Positions 1-9,043 are shown, counted from the stretch's first letter. The stretch is DNA of 36,847 nt from Asaia bogorensis (GCA_945861095.1 CAMATI010000015.1:1-36847), one strand, 5' to 3'. Notes: generated by a model from the sequence alone, not told the origin. A program made the numbers and translations.

Positions 1-1
1 C

Positions 2-106
2 ACCCACGAAGCCGTCACGGCATTCATCCGGCCGGATCCGGCACTCCCGCCGGTCATCTTCCTTGTCCCTGAGCAATACCGGCCGAGGGTCAGGACACGA
101 GCTTAA
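2..106 (+). CDS. Possible C-terminal fragment of an upstream gene
   Basis: An open frame enters from the left edge and ends at a TAA at 104-106, giving 34 residues that end in an arginine-rich tail (RPRVRTRA). It contains a hydrophobic stretch (PPVIFLVPEQY) that could be the last strand of a folded domain. I do not recognise the family. The fragment is too short to separate from chance in GC-rich DNA; it is listed because the other two forward frames look less protein-like. Confidence 0.25.
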   Translation, partial: THEAVTAFIRPDPALPPVIFLVPEQYRPRVRTRA

Positions 107-158
107 ATTACGAACCCGGGTGTATCAAAGTCGTTGACACGTTCCGGAATACGCGGAG

Positions 159-1241
159 TTGCTCGGTCAGGTCGAAGCGATCCGCAAATCCCAGGCCGTC
201 ATCGAATTCGGGCTCGACGGCATGGTCCTGACCGCTAACCAAGGCTTCCTGAATGTCATGGGCTATACCTTGGCCGAAATCCAAGGACGGCATCACGGCA
301 TGTTCGTGGAGGCCGCCTACCGAACAAGCCAGGAATACCGTCAATTCTGGGAAGCCCTGAGCCGTGGCGACTTCCAGGCCGCGCAATTCAAGCGAATCGC
401 CAAGGGTGGAAAGGAAATCTGGATCGAGGCATCCTATAACCCGATCCTGGATCCGAACGGCCGGCCCTACAAGGTGGTAAAATTCGCCACCGACATCACC
501 GCCCAGGTCAACCTGCTCGGCAACTTCAAGACCCTGATAGACCGCAACTTCGGGGAGATCGATGATGCGATCGAGCGGTCTTCCGGGCAGGCGAACCAAG
601 CCGCCGAGGCCGTGCGGGAAACCAATGGCGGGATGCAAACCATCGCGGCGAGCGCGGAGGAACTGGCCGCATCCGTGCGCGAGATCGCCGAGATGATGGC
701 CCGCTCCCGCACCGCGACCGACGCCGCCCACACCCAGACGCTCACAGCCGACAATGCCACCCAGAGACTGACCGCGACGTCCGAATCAATGGGCAATATC
801 ATCGCTCTGATCCGTGATATCGCCGGCCGGATCAATCTTTTGGCGCTGAACGCCACGATTGAATCGGCGCGCGCCGGAGATGCCGGCAAGGGATTCGCCG
901 TCGTCGCCGGAGAGGTCAAGAACCTGGCGCAACAGGCCGCCAACGCCACAAATCTGATCGCTACCGAGATCGACAAGCTACAGGCCGTCTCCATAGAGGC
1001 GGTCCGCGCCCTGGAAAATATCGGCCGGTCGATCGATCAGGTGAGGGAGTTTGTGGCCGGCACGGCAAGCGCGGTCGAGGAGCAAAGCGCCGTCACCCAA
1101 AGCCTGTCATCCGGCATGCAAACGACCGCGGCCAACCTCGCCGTCATCAACGACAACATGGGCGCAATCTCCGGTGCCGTGGACCAGGCGGCCCACGCGC
1201 TGAGCGGAACCAGGTCCGCGGCCCAGGTTCTGGTGCGGTAG
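159..1241 (+). CDS. PAS-domain methyl-accepting chemotaxis protein (soluble)
   Basis: A chemoreceptor of about 360 residues. A single PAS domain occupies residues 1 to about 125 ([38 protein letters not shown]), and the methyl-accepting signalling domain follows. The conserved hairpin tip is clear at about 220-265 ([29 protein letters not shown]) and would contact CheA and CheW. There are no membrane segments and no HAMP domain, so it should be cytoplasmic, similar in layout to the BdlA group. The only early start is a TTG at 159 without a properly spaced ribosome site; an in-frame TGA lies at 135-137, and the residues encoded between them (PEYAEL) still resemble the linker that precedes this PAS in two-PAS relatives. 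The gene may therefore have lost its N-terminus. Family is certain, start is not. Confidence 0.85.
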   Translation: MLGQVEAIRKSQAVIEFGLDGMVLTANQGFLNVMGYTLAEIQGRHHGMFVEAAYRTSQEYRQFWEALSRGDFQAAQFKRIAKGGKEIWIEASYNPILDPNGRPYKVVKFATDITAQVNLLGNFKTLIDRNFGEIDDAIERSSGQANQAAEAVRETNGGMQTIAASAEELAASVREIAEMMARSRTATDAAHTQTLTADNATQRLTATSESMGNIIALIRDIAGRINLLALNATIESARAGDAGKGFAVVAGEVKNLAQQAANATNLIATEIDKLQAVSIEAVRALENIGRSIDQVREFVAGTASAVEEQSAVTQSLSSGMQTTAANLAVINDNMGAISGAVDQAAHALSGTRSAAQVLVR

Positions 1242-1384
1242 GCATCGATCGGCGAAGCGCCGGGGGTACGGCGCCGACAAAATGAGGCGACTCAGGCATC
1301 GCCGAGCAGACGTGCGTGTAGGCGGCGGCTGACGCGACAGGTGTGGCGGCGGGATCGAGATCGCCGCCCAACGCTATACCGCTC

Positions 1385-2113
1385 TCAGGGAACCAGTCTC
1401 ACATCCCGCACCATCTGCCGCGGGTGATCGCGGTGCAGTTGCCACGGTTCAGCCAGCCGCAATCCCCGAACCATGATGCCGCCATCCAGAACCGCGGTGT
1501 AAGATTCGTGATGATGCCCATGCACGATCAGGCGAGCACCGGCCGTCCGGGCGAGTTCGTCGAGAACGGAGAAGCCGTGACGGTGGGTGGATGGGGCCTC
1601 ATGCGCCACCAGAATGTCGAAACGCTCGCCATGCAGGCGCTCGATGTCCTCGGGAAAAATCGTGTCGCGATGCCAGAGTGGCAGGCCGCCACGCCAATGT
1701 TCATCGGGGCGCAATGACCCGAGGAACTCGGTCCGGGTGCGAAAGCGCGGCGGATCGATCCTGGCTCCCGGCTCGTCTGCCCTGGGATACCAGACCCTGG
1801 GCTTGAACACGCCAGGCAGACCCGCGACGCGCATTCCGGCAATCTCCGTGACGCGCAATCCAAGGTCGCCATCGGGATGGGCCGCGACCAGATGGTCGAA
1901 GCTCTGCTCGGTCTCGGTGTCGTGATTGCCGAGGATCCATTTAACCTGCCATCCGGCGCGCAATAGGGGCGCCATGATTGCTGGCAACGGTTCCGGGCAA
2001 TCGCAATCGCCCACCAGGATCAGGGTACCCGCGTCCAACGCCAGGCAAGCCCTCAAAATGGGTGTGAAATTCCTGTGCGGATCGCCGGCAAACAAGACCG
2101 GGCCGGACGACAT
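1385..2113 (-). CDS. Calcineurin-like metallophosphoesterase
   Basis: A 242-residue predicted phosphoesterase. All metal-binding motifs of the calcineurin-like superfamily are visible in order: D-x-H at residues 11-13 (GDPHRNF), GD at 35-36 (LVGDCD), GNHD at 62-65, an isolated His in AHEAP, and the terminal GHHH. These would bind two divalent metals that activate water for phosphoester hydrolysis. The substrate cannot be read from the sequence. The frame is open further upstream to 2200, but the Met at 2113 sits just before the first beta strand and gives the normal domain start. It lies on the same strand as the amidase with a 126-bp gap, and its 3' end faces the chemoreceptor gene. Confidence 0.88.
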   Translation of the reverse strand: MSSGPVLFAGDPHRNFTPILRACLALDAGTLILVGDCDCPEPLPAIMAPLLRAGWQVKWILGNHDTETEQSFDHLVAAHPDGDLGLRVTEIAGMRVAGLPGVFKPRVWYPRADEPGARIDPPRFRTRTEFLGSLRPDEHWRGGLPLWHRDTIFPEDIERLHGERFDILVAHEAPSTHRHGFSVLDELARTAGARLIVHGHHHESYTAVLDGGIMVRGLRLAEPWQLHRDHPRQMVRDVRLVP

Positions 2114-2239
2114 AGAAGGCGAGCGACACTCCGCCACGGCTAGGGCGTAACCGCTATGGTTGGTACCGGAACACCGCTCCAACCGATTGCAATACCGCAA
2201 AACCCTGCCATCCCGACGATCCGCCCGACCCGATCACGC

Positions 2240-3511
2240 TCAACCGATTGCCGCGGCCACCCATTGCGCCCAGGCCAGTACGGCGCGGTCCTCGCCCCGC
2301 CGCCCGACGATCTGGATCCCCAACGGCAGCCCATTACGGCCCATCCCGGCCGGCACCGTCACACAAGGAACATGCAGGCTGGTCCAGATGAAATTGAACG
2401 CGGGATCACCGGTCCAATCCAGCCCTTCCGGCGCCTCCCCCGGAGCCGACGGCGTCAGCAAGATGTCCAGATCCCCCATTGCGGACGGCAGGGCCTGCTG
2501 GGTGCGATCGAACACCTGATAGGCCCCCGCGAGATCGGCATCCGACCTGGAAAGCCCGAAGCCCAGTCGTTCCCGCAAGCCCTCGCTGATCCCTTCTTGA
2601 TGCTCCGCCAGCTCCCATCCCAGGGCACGGGCGCTTTCCCGGTTCATGACGATCGGATGCGCCGCCTTCAGGTCCGCGAAATCGTCGGGCAATTCCCACG
2701 CGCGCACCGTGGCACCGGCGCGTGCCAGGGCGTCCACCGCACGCGGCATCAACGCCTCCGTCTCCGGCTGCACCGCATCCCAACTCGGCGACCTGCACAC
2801 CCCAATCCTCGGCGCTCGGCCTGGCCTTACATCCGGATCGCCAAGATCGCGCCCGCTGACAGCCCCCGCGAACAGCGCGCAATCGGCAACCGAACGGGCC
2901 ATCACGCCCACCGTATCCAGGCTCGCCGACATGATCTTCATTCCGGCACGATCGATCATCCCGTAGCTGGGCTTATACCCGACCGCCCCGCAATAGGCGG
3001 CGGGGCGGATGATGCTGCCGGCGGTCTGGGTGCCATAGGCCAGTGGAAACATGGCGTCCCCCACTCCGGCGGCAGACCCGGAGGAGGACCCACCCGGGGT
3101 ATGCGCCGGGTTGGCCGGGTTGGCGGTGGGGCCTGGTTTGCGGGTGGCGAATTCCGTGGTCACGGTTTTGCCGATAACGACGGCCCCAGCGGCTTTTGCC
3201 CAGGCCACGGGGGCCGAATCCGCGCGTGGCCGCCAACCGTCCCAGATCGGGGAGCCGTACTGGCTGGGCATATCGGCCGTGTCCAGCACATCCTTCACCC
3301 CGACCGGGATCCCATGCAGCGGCCCGGGGCGAGCCTGGGACGCGGCTTTTCGGGCGGCATCGGCATCGAACCAGGCAAAGGTATGAACCACCGGTTCCCG
3401 CTCCGCGATTCGGGCCAGATAGGCCTCCATCAGTTCAACCGCGGTCAGCTTGCCTTGCCGGATACGGCGGGCGGCCTCTGTTGCCGTCAGGGTGTGCAGA
3501 TCGAGTGACAT
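2240..3511 (-). CDS. Amidase (amidase-signature family)
   Basis: A 423-residue amidase-signature enzyme, the family of GatA and various amide, carbamate and aryl-amide hydrolases. The Ser-cisSer-Lys triad is visible: Lys73 in GIPVGVKD, the cis-Ser in TPGGSSSGSAAG (about 142-144), and nucleophile Ser166 in TQTAGSIIRPAAYCG. Length and motif spacing are normal. There is no GatB or GatC nearby, so a free-standing catabolic amidase is more likely than a tRNA amidotransferase subunit. The start at 3511 is the first Met and begins the usual helical N-terminus (TATEAARRIRQGKLTAVEL). Its upstream region carries the CCCCCTGGG repeats. The substrate is unknown. Confidence 0.92.
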   Translation of the reverse strand: MSLDLHTLTATEAARRIRQGKLTAVELMEAYLARIAEREPVVHTFAWFDADAARKAASQARPGPLHGIPVGVKDVLDTADMPSQYGSPIWDGWRPRADSAPVAWAKAAGAVVIGKTVTTEFATRKPGPTANPANPAHTPGGSSSGSAAGVGDAMFPLAYGTQTAGSIIRPAAYCGAVGYKPSYGMIDRAGMKIMSASLDTVGVMARSVADCALFAGAVSGRDLGDPDVRPGRAPRIGVCRSPSWDAVQPETEALMPRAVDALARAGATVRAWELPDDFADLKAAHPIVMNRESARALGWELAEHQEGISEGLRERLGFGLSRSDADLAGAYQVFDRTQQALPSAMGDLDILLTPSAPGEAPEGLDWTGDPAFNFIWTSLHVPCVTVPAGMGRNGLPLGIQIVGRRGEDRAVLAWAQWVAAAIG

Positions 3512-3831
3512 GGCTCTATGTTTCCTTCCGGCATCATGCCTGGTCCGTGCAACAGTCGCGCCAACGCCCGGTGGCGAGATATTTTACCCATGGTCCCCGT
3601 GCCCATGGCCCCCCAAGGCCTGAAACCGGGGCCAACGTTCCTCGGGACCCAACGGCCCTCGGGATCAGGTCTCCGCGAGCCCAGGTCTCCTTTGGGCGAG
3701 ATGCGGGTTTCATACCGTCGTACCACGCATCCCCCCTGGGTATATCCCCCTGGGCCACATCCCCCTGGGTATATCCCCATGGACGCATCTTCCCCTGGCG
3801 CTAAACGCCGCACAGGTCCATCCTGACATTG
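3512..3831. other. Divergent intergenic region, 320 bp
   Basis: This gap separates the amidase start from the divergent small gene at 3832, so it should hold both promoters. I see no clear sigma-70 promoter pair. The notable content is the tandem CCCCCTGGG array annotated separately, plus a C/G-rich stretch (about 3590-3680) with repeated CCATGG and GGGACC-like words. Short minus-strand frames here read as Gly/Arg/Trp-rich low-complexity peptide produced by the repeat and are not called as genes. Confidence 0.6.
3729..3799. repeat. Tandem CCCCCTGGG repeat, period 14-15 bp
   Basis: The word CCCCCTGGG occurs at 3732-3740, 3746-3754 and 3761-3769, followed by degenerate copies CCCCATGG (about 3776) and TCCCCTGG (about 3791). 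Linkers alternate between TATAT and CCACAT, so there is also a higher-order period of about 29 bp. The array lies between the divergent amidase and small-protein genes, about 40 bp upstream of the latter. It could be a run of regulator sites or a simple minisatellite. Confidence 0.8.
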
Positions 3832-4380
3832 ATGAGCGTGCATGAGCAGCCCCAATCCATTCGGGTCGGCGCTGGCCCGGACGGGTCGCTGACCTACCTT
3901 GTGACCGTGCCGCCGGAGGACCTTCCATCCGTCCTCGGCCGCGACCTGGAACGCGCGTGGTACGCGGCGCGTGACGCGGCCCTGGAAGAACGCTGGGGCG
4001 CGGTCCGCGGTTTCCGCTTCACTCGGCCCGACGGCACCCATACCGACCTGGCGTTGGCCGATCGCGACGCCCGCTGCTGGGCCGGCGCGGTGGACCGGAT
4101 GATCGGCATCGGGTCCAATCAGGGATTGTCGCTTTTCCTGCGCCTGTTGGCCCTGGTCGACCTGCTGGCCCACGCCCAGTGGGCCAGGCCGCTATGCCGC
4201 CTCGCCCGCGATGGCGCCGAACTGCATCCCGCCCTGCTGCGAACCGCGGCCAGTGTGCCCTTGACCGCGGATGCCCGTTTCGATGAGACCGGGTTCCATT
4301 CCCGCCTATCCCAGTTTTCCATCGGCATCCAGTTGGACCAGCCGCCTTCCGCCGCACGCCTGACAGGAGCCACCGCATGA
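3832..4380 (+). CDS. Conserved-looking protein of unknown function
   Basis: A 182-residue protein that I do not recognise. It appears soluble, with no signal peptide; a Leu-rich helix (LSLFLRLLALVDLLAHAQW) near residues 98-116 is amphipathic rather than clearly transmembrane. The frame is supported by sensible coding character, by an ATG at 3832 directly after an in-frame TTG, and by its stop overlapping the next start as ATGA at 4377-4380, which indicates translational coupling to the lipoprotein gene. No catalytic motif is apparent. Confidence 0.75.
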   Translation: MSVHEQPQSIRVGAGPDGSLTYLVTVPPEDLPSVLGRDLERAWYAARDAALEERWGAVRGFRFTRPDGTHTDLALADRDARCWAGAVDRMIGIGSNQGLSLFLRLLALVDLLAHAQWARPLCRLARDGAELHPALLRTAASVPLTADARFDETGFHSRLSQFSIGIQLDQPPSAARLTGATA

Positions 4381-4853
4381 TCCGGACCCGAACCCCGACC
4401 GCGCACGCCGTCTCTGTTCCAGCGGACGCAGGGTTCATCGCGCAAGGGCTGAAAGCACGGGGGATGGGCACCCTGGGGTTGCTGTGCGGCCTCGCCATTC
4501 TGGCGTTGGCCGGCTGCGCCGAACCGCCAGCCGCCGCGGCTTCGTCCCAGACCCGCTCGGATTCGGCGACCCTGGACGCGTGCCGCCGACGGGCCAATGA
4601 GATCTACGACCGCCAAAATCGGGCCACGATTTTCGCGGCGCATTCCGGCCTGAACAACCCGTCGTCCGGCGCCTACGTAACCGGCCAGACCGATCGCGGC
4701 CTGTCCGCCCGGTTTGCGCAGGAACAGTTGATCCGGGAATGCGTCCGCAACGCCGGAGGGGCCGCCGAGGCATCGCCCCCGGCACCAGGCGCAGGACCTG
4801 CACAGGATGCAACACCAGCATCCCTGGCGCCGGCCGCCGCCCCCAAACGCTGA
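4377..4853 (+). CDS. Small putative lipoprotein
   Basis: A 158-residue protein, or 129 residues if it starts at the internal Met at 4464. A lipoprotein signal is clear: basic n-region (KARGMG), a hydrophobic core and the lipobox LALAGC, so Cys47 (counted from 4377) should be lipidated after Lgt and Lsp processing. The mature part has a conserved-looking block (DACRRRANEIYDRQNRA, then DRGLSARFAQEQLIRECVRN) with two Cys that may pair in the periplasm, and an Ala/Pro-rich tail. The ATGA overlap favours 4377, while signal-peptide geometry favours 4464. Function unknown. Confidence 0.78.
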   Translation: MIRTRTPTAHAVSVPADAGFIAQGLKARGMGTLGLLCGLAILALAGCAEPPAAAASSQTRSDSATLDACRRRANEIYDRQNRATIFAAHSGLNNPSSGAYVTGQTDRGLSARFAQEQLIRECVRNAGGAAEASPPAPGAGPAQDATPASLAPAAAPKR

Positions 4854-4865
4854 CGCGACGGGGTC

Positions 4866-6110
4866 GTGGCAAGCCTTGCAGCCCTCGGCGGAGTCCTCAA
4901 GCAGAACAATGCCCGGTTGTTCTACTCCGGCAGCGTGGTGTGCTGGACGGGATCCTGGATCCAACGCATTGCCACGGACTGGCTGGCCTGGGAGCTGACA
5001 CACTCCGCGTTCTGGGTCGGGCTGATGGCGTTCGTCACCCTGATCCCATCCATCGTGGTCTCGCCCATCGCCGGCGCCATCGCCGACCGCGTGGACCGGG
5101 TGCGGTTGGTAATTCTGTCGGAATTCGTGGCATCCGCCCAGGCGGCGGCCCTGGTGGCCCTGGTGCTGACCGGCACCATCCGGATCGAGTACATGGCCAT
5201 TCTGGCCTTCATCAACGGCGCGGCCGAGACCTTCGCCCAACCCGCCCGCCAGTGCCTGCTGCCGGGTCTGGTCACACGGCAATACCTTCCGGGCGCGGTC
5301 GCGCTGAACTCCCTGACCTACAACATCGCCCGCTTCATCGGACCCGCGATCTCCGGCCCGATGATCCTCATGTGGGGGGTGGTGCCGTCCATCGCGGTCA
5401 ATGGCATCGCGTTCCTGTATGCCGCCCTGACCATGGCGATGCTGACCCTGGATCCGGCCATCCGCCGGGGCCAGAGCAGCAGCCATTCCATCCTGCATGA
5501 CGCCATCGAAGGGGTCCGCTATGTCGCCCGTCACAAGGGGATCGGGCCGCTGTTGCTGTTTGCCGCGGTTGTCGGCTTCACCCTGCGATCGGTGCCGGAG
5601 ATGCTGCCCCCCTATGTCGCTATCCTATTTGGCCGCGGTGCCGAGGGGTTGGCGACCCTGGCCAGCACGATGGGCGTCGCCGCGATGATCGGCGGCTTTT
5701 ACGTAGCGATCCGAGGCCGGATCGCGGGGCTCACCAATCTCGCGCTGCTGGCCGGTGGCGGCGCGGCCTGCGCCACCGCGCTGTTCGTTGCCACCGGGCA
5801 TTTCGAGATCGGCCTGTTCGCCATCGCCGCCATGGGCTGCGCAACGCCGATGCACGGGATTTCCATCCAGACCCTGCTGCAGAACGCGTCGTCTCCGGCC
5901 ATGGTGGGGCGCGTGCTCAGCCTGTGGGGCATGATCACCCGGGCCGCCCCCGCGGTGGGGGCGCTGGTCTACGGCATCGCCGCGGAATTCGCCGGCCTGC
6001 AAGCCCCCGTCCTGATCGGGTGCGTGCTCTGCCTGGCCATGTGGCTGTTCACCTGGATGCGCCGCAAGCAGATTGCGGCAGCCCTGGAAGGTTCGTCGCC
6101 ACTGGCCTGA
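4866..6110 (+). CDS. MFS transporter, MFS_3 / EntS-like
   Basis: A 414-residue major facilitator protein with about 12 hydrophobic segments. The N-terminus (NNARLFYSGS, WIQRIATDWLAWELT, then AGAIADRVDR in the loop between helices 2 and 3) matches the MFS_3 branch that includes enterobactin exporter EntS and many drug exporters. Export of a small molecule by proton antiport is the likely role; the substrate is not visible. The start is a GTG at 4866, 12 bp after the lipoprotein stop, so co-transcription is likely. The RidA gene follows after 55 bp. Confidence 0.88.
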   Translation: MASLAALGGVLKQNNARLFYSGSVVCWTGSWIQRIATDWLAWELTHSAFWVGLMAFVTLIPSIVVSPIAGAIADRVDRVRLVILSEFVASAQAAALVALVLTGTIRIEYMAILAFINGAAETFAQPARQCLLPGLVTRQYLPGAVALNSLTYNIARFIGPAISGPMILMWGVVPSIAVNGIAFLYAALTMAMLTLDPAIRRGQSSSHSILHDAIEGVRYVARHKGIGPLLLFAAVVGFTLRSVPEMLPPYVAILFGRGAEGLATLASTMGVAAMIGGFYVAIRGRIAGLTNLALLAGGGAACATALFVATGHFEIGLFAIAAMGCATPMHGISIQTLLQNASSPAMVGRVLSLWGMITRAAPAVGALVYGIAAEFAGLQAPVLIGCVLCLAMWLFTWMRRKQIAAALEGSSPLA

Positions 6111-6165
6111 TCGGCGGGCTTGGCGTAGAAGCGATGGATCACGTCTTTCTCCCGGAGAGCAATCA

Positions 6166-6516
6166 ATGACCAAGATCATCCGCACCGAACCCGGCCCGAT
6201 CCTGTCGAAGGCAGTAGAATATCACGGTTTCGTCTACCTGCCCGGCATCACCGCCAAGGACACCAGCAAGGACATCAAGGGCCAGACGGCGGACGTGCTG
6301 GCGCAGATCGACGCGATGCTGGAGCATCACGGCACCGATAAGACCCGCCTGTTGCAAGCCATCATCTGGGTGAAGGACATCAAGGAGCGCGGCGCCATGA
6401 ACGAAATCTGGACGCCCTGGCTGCCGAAGGACGGCGCCCCGGTCCGCGCCTGCGTCCAGTCCGAGATGGCCGCCCCGGCCGTCCTGGTCGAAATCATGGT
6501 GACCGCCTGCAAGTAA
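6166..6516 (+). CDS. RidA family protein (reactive imine deaminase-like)
   Basis: A 116-residue YjgF/YER057c/UK114 protein. The family fold is recognisable from VYLPGITAKD, TADVLAQIDAMLEHHG, AIIWVKDIKE and the C-terminal block with the ligand-binding Arg (GAPVRACV) and the following Glu (VEIMVTA). Archetypal RidA hydrolyses 2-aminoacrylate and similar enamines to keto acids; members beside catabolic genes often act on pathway intermediates. The Met at 6166 is preceded by GGAGAG at good spacing. A strong terminator follows, making this the last gene of the run starting at 3832. Confidence 0.92.
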   Translation: MTKIIRTEPGPILSKAVEYHGFVYLPGITAKDTSKDIKGQTADVLAQIDAMLEHHGTDKTRLLQAIIWVKDIKERGAMNEIWTPWLPKDGAPVRACVQSEMAAPAVLVEIMVTACK

Positions 6517-6525
6517 CCCGATCGG

Positions 6526-6559
6526 TTCAAAGGGTGGGACAATCCCACCCTTTCTGAAC
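6526..6559 (+). terminator. Strong hairpin terminator after ridA-like gene
   Basis: A perfect 11-bp stem (6529-6539 paired with 6543-6553) closes a 3-nt CAA loop. It reads AAAGGGTGGGA on the left arm, so the right arm ends in CCCTTT, supplying a short T run. It starts about 10 bp after the RidA stop codon and separates that gene from the phosphotriesterase-like gene. Confidence 0.85.
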
Positions 6560-6678
6560 GCCTACGTCCGAGCGGTTTCCCCCAGGACCGAAATCCCCGG
6601 ACCGCTCCGAACCTTTGTTCCTCGCGTGATCCGCGCGCTGGCCCTCTCAGCGTGTCCACGCATGAAGGCAGCAGCGCC

Positions 6679-7722
6679 ATGCGATTGCATCGAGACGACA
6701 TCAAGGGCCGCGTCCAGACCGTCCTGGGCCTGATCGATCCGTCCGATCTGGGCGCGACCCTGATGCACGAGCATATCCTGTGGGATATCCGCACCCCCGA
6801 CCAGCGGGGCGACACCGATCAGGGGCCGGAAATCGACCTCTGCAATTGCTGGAAGATCAACTACGGGCAGATCAAGGCGCCCCGTAACTACCAACTGAGC
6901 TGCGAAGCAACCGCCTCCGCCGAAGTCGCCGAAGTCCGCGCCGCCGGAGGCCGCTCCATCGTGGAAATGAGCTGCGGCGGACTGGCCCCCGACCCGGCCG
7001 GGCTGGTCGCCGTCTCCCGCGCCTCCGACGTGCGCATCGTCATGGGCTGCGGCCACTATGTCGACCAATACCAGGACCCGGCCAATCGAACCCGCTCGGT
7101 GGACGATTTCGCCGCCGAGATCACGGGACAGGTGCTGGAAGGCGCCTGGGGGACCGATGTCCGCGCGGGAATCATTGGCGAAATCGGCTGCCAGGCCCCA
7201 TGGACCGAGCTGGAAAAGCGGGTCATGCGCGCCGCCCTGCTGGCCCAGGCCGAAACCGGGGCGGCGATCAACGTGCATCCGGGTCGCGACCCCGACCAAC
7301 CCCAGGAAGTCGCGGATTTCGTGCGCTCCACCGGCGGCAACATCGGCCGCGTCATCATCAGCCACATCGACCGCACGATCTTCGATGAGACCCGCCTGCT
7401 GCGCCTGGCCGATTCCGGCTGCGTGCTGGAATTCGACCTGTTCGGGACGGAACAGTCCTACTACCGCCTTTCCGACATCGACATGCCCAACGATGCCACC
7501 CGGCTGCGCCTGATCCGCGCGCTGATCGAGCATGGCCATCTGGAGCGGGTGGTGATCAGCCACGACATCTGCTCCCGCACCCGGCTGTCCGCGTTCGGGG
7601 GGCATGGCTACGGGCATATCTTCAACAATGTCCTCCCCATGATGCGCCGCCGGGGTTTCTCGGCGGCCGAGATCGACGCGATCATGGTCGGAAACCCGAA
7701 GCGTCTGCTGACCATCGTCTGA
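6679..7722 (+). CDS. Phosphotriesterase-family metal-dependent hydrolase
   Basis: A 347-residue TIM-barrel hydrolase of the phosphotriesterase (PTE/PHP) family. Metal ligands are visible in order: H30-x-H32 in LMHEH, a bridging acid Glu168 in IIGEIG where bacterial PTE has a carboxylated Lys, His200 in NVHPGRD, His229 in ISHID and Asp296 in ISHDIC. Family members hydrolyse lactones, esters, amides or organophosphates; the substrate here is unknown. A GTG at 6652 would add nine residues, but the ATG at 6679 starts nearer the domain and has AAGG upstream. The next MFS gene begins 65 bp downstream, suggesting paired uptake and hydrolysis. Confidence 0.9.
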   Translation: MRLHRDDIKGRVQTVLGLIDPSDLGATLMHEHILWDIRTPDQRGDTDQGPEIDLCNCWKINYGQIKAPRNYQLSCEATASAEVAEVRAAGGRSIVEMSCGGLAPDPAGLVAVSRASDVRIVMGCGHYVDQYQDPANRTRSVDDFAAEITGQVLEGAWGTDVRAGIIGEIGCQAPWTELEKRVMRAALLAQAETGAAINVHPGRDPDQPQEVADFVRSTGGNIGRVIISHIDRTIFDETRLLRLADSGCVLEFDLFGTEQSYYRLSDIDMPNDATRLRLIRALIEHGHLERVVISHDICSRTRLSAFGGHGYGHIFNNVLPMMRRRGFSAAEIDAIMVGNPKRLLTIV

Positions 7723-7787
7723 GATACAGGGACAATCTTCGCCGAGACGGTTGACGGACCGGTGCCGATAGGTTGCAACGGGACACC

Positions 7788-9014
7788 GTGAACCTGTCGC
7801 ACCCAATTCTCGCCCCCGCCGTCCTGCTCGCCGTTCTGGCGACCTTCCTGCAACAGACCTTTGTCTCGATCGGACGGGTCCTGCCGGCGGTGGTCGCACC
7901 CGTGATCATCGCCGACCTGAACATCGACGCCGCCTGGATCGGCGTCTATTTCGGGATCACCGCGGCAGCCTCCCTCTTCGGCCAGATGGGCTGCGGCAGC
8001 TTCATCATCCGCCACGGCGCTCTCCGTATGAGCCAGGTCGCCCTGGTCATGCTGGCCGCCGGCATGGCGATGGCGGCCGAAGGCGGCATGTTGGGCTTTG
8101 CCCTGTCCGCGATCATCGGCGGTGCCGGGGCCGCCGCATCCACCCCCGCCAGTTCCCATCTGCTGGGCCGGGTGTCGCCACGCCGCTATGCGCCGCTGGT
8201 GTTCTCCATCAAGCAGACCGCCGTGCCCGCGGGGCTTCTGATCGGTGGAACGTTCGGTCCGTGGATGGCATCCAGTCTCGGCTGGCGGCACGCCATGTTG
8301 CTGATCGCCCTGGCCTGTTTCGCGTTCGTCTTCATGCTCCAGCCCCTGCGCGCCCGTTTCGACACGGACCGAGACCCGAACCGGGCCTTTCGGCTGTCCG
8401 ACTTCAAATCGACAATGACCAGTGTCCTCGGGCGGCGCGATCTTCGCGCCCTGTCCTTCGCCTGCTTCGCCTTCAACGGCATCCAGCAGGTCTTTACGGC
8501 CTATTTCGTCGTCTACCTGACCCATCTGGGCTACACGCTGGTGGCCGCTGGCTTCATCTTCTCCGCCGTCGTCGCCGTCGCCGTGCCCGGCCGCATCCTG
8601 TGGGGTTGGATCGGCAGTTTCTATGTGGCACCCCGGCTGGTCATGGCGGGTTTGGCCCTCGGCATGGCCGGCAGCGTCGCCCTGACCGGGCTGTTCACCC
8701 CGGCCTGGCCCTTGTTGATGATCGGATTGGTCGCCACAATTCTCAGCGCCACCGCCATGTCCTGGCATGGCATCCTGCTGGCGGAAACCGCCCGCCTGGC
8801 CCCCGAGGGCGCGGCCGGATCGGTCACTGGCGGAGTCCTGTCGTTCGGCCAGATGGGCGCGCTTCTGGGCCCCATCGTCTATTCCGGCCTGCTGATCCTG
8901 ACGGACAGCTACGGCATCGGGTTCGCGGTCTGCGCGATCCCCGCTTTGTGGGTCGGGATCAATCTGCTGCGCCAGGCACCGGTGGCACCCAAGCCAGGCG
9001 ACCAGCCGGGTTGA
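7788..9014 (+). CDS. MFS transporter
   Basis: A membrane protein of about 408 residues with 12 predicted hydrophobic segments in two halves, typical of the major facilitator superfamily. Supporting motifs include a Gly-rich helix 4-5 region (AIIGGAGAAASTPASSHLLGR) and a mid-protein basic loop (RARFDTDRDPNR). It probably carries a small organic compound, perhaps the substrate or product of the preceding hydrolase. The start is uncertain: GTG at 7788 is chosen because it lies close to the first helix, while a TTG at 7773 adds five residues. It converges with the cupin gene across a strong bidirectional hairpin. Confidence 0.87.
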   Translation: MNLSHPILAPAVLLAVLATFLQQTFVSIGRVLPAVVAPVIIADLNIDAAWIGVYFGITAAASLFGQMGCGSFIIRHGALRMSQVALVMLAAGMAMAAEGGMLGFALSAIIGGAGAAASTPASSHLLGRVSPRRYAPLVFSIKQTAVPAGLLIGGTFGPWMASSLGWRHAMLLIALACFAFVFMLQPLRARFDTDRDPNRAFRLSDFKSTMTSVLGRRDLRALSFACFAFNGIQQVFTAYFVVYLTHLGYTLVAAGFIFSAVVAVAVPGRILWGWIGSFYVAPRLVMAGLALGMAGSVALTGLFTPAWPLLMIGLVATILSATAMSWHGILLAETARLAPEGAAGSVTGGVLSFGQMGALLGPIVYSGLLILTDSYGIGFAVCAIPALWVGINLLRQAPVAPKPGDQPG

Positions 9015-9043
9015 TCCGCGCCCGCCGCCGGGATGGCGAACAC

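Noticed and set aside
3534..3788. Small minus-strand gene upstream of the amidase
   Set aside because: Its Gly/Arg/Trp/Asp-rich product comes from the CCCCCTGGG repeat and it lacks a ribosome-binding site.
4119..5534. Long minus-strand open frame of 471 codons
   Set aside because: It lies antisense to the lipoprotein and MFS genes; its translation is Gly/Arg/Asp/His-rich without any domain, as expected opposite GC-rich coding DNA.
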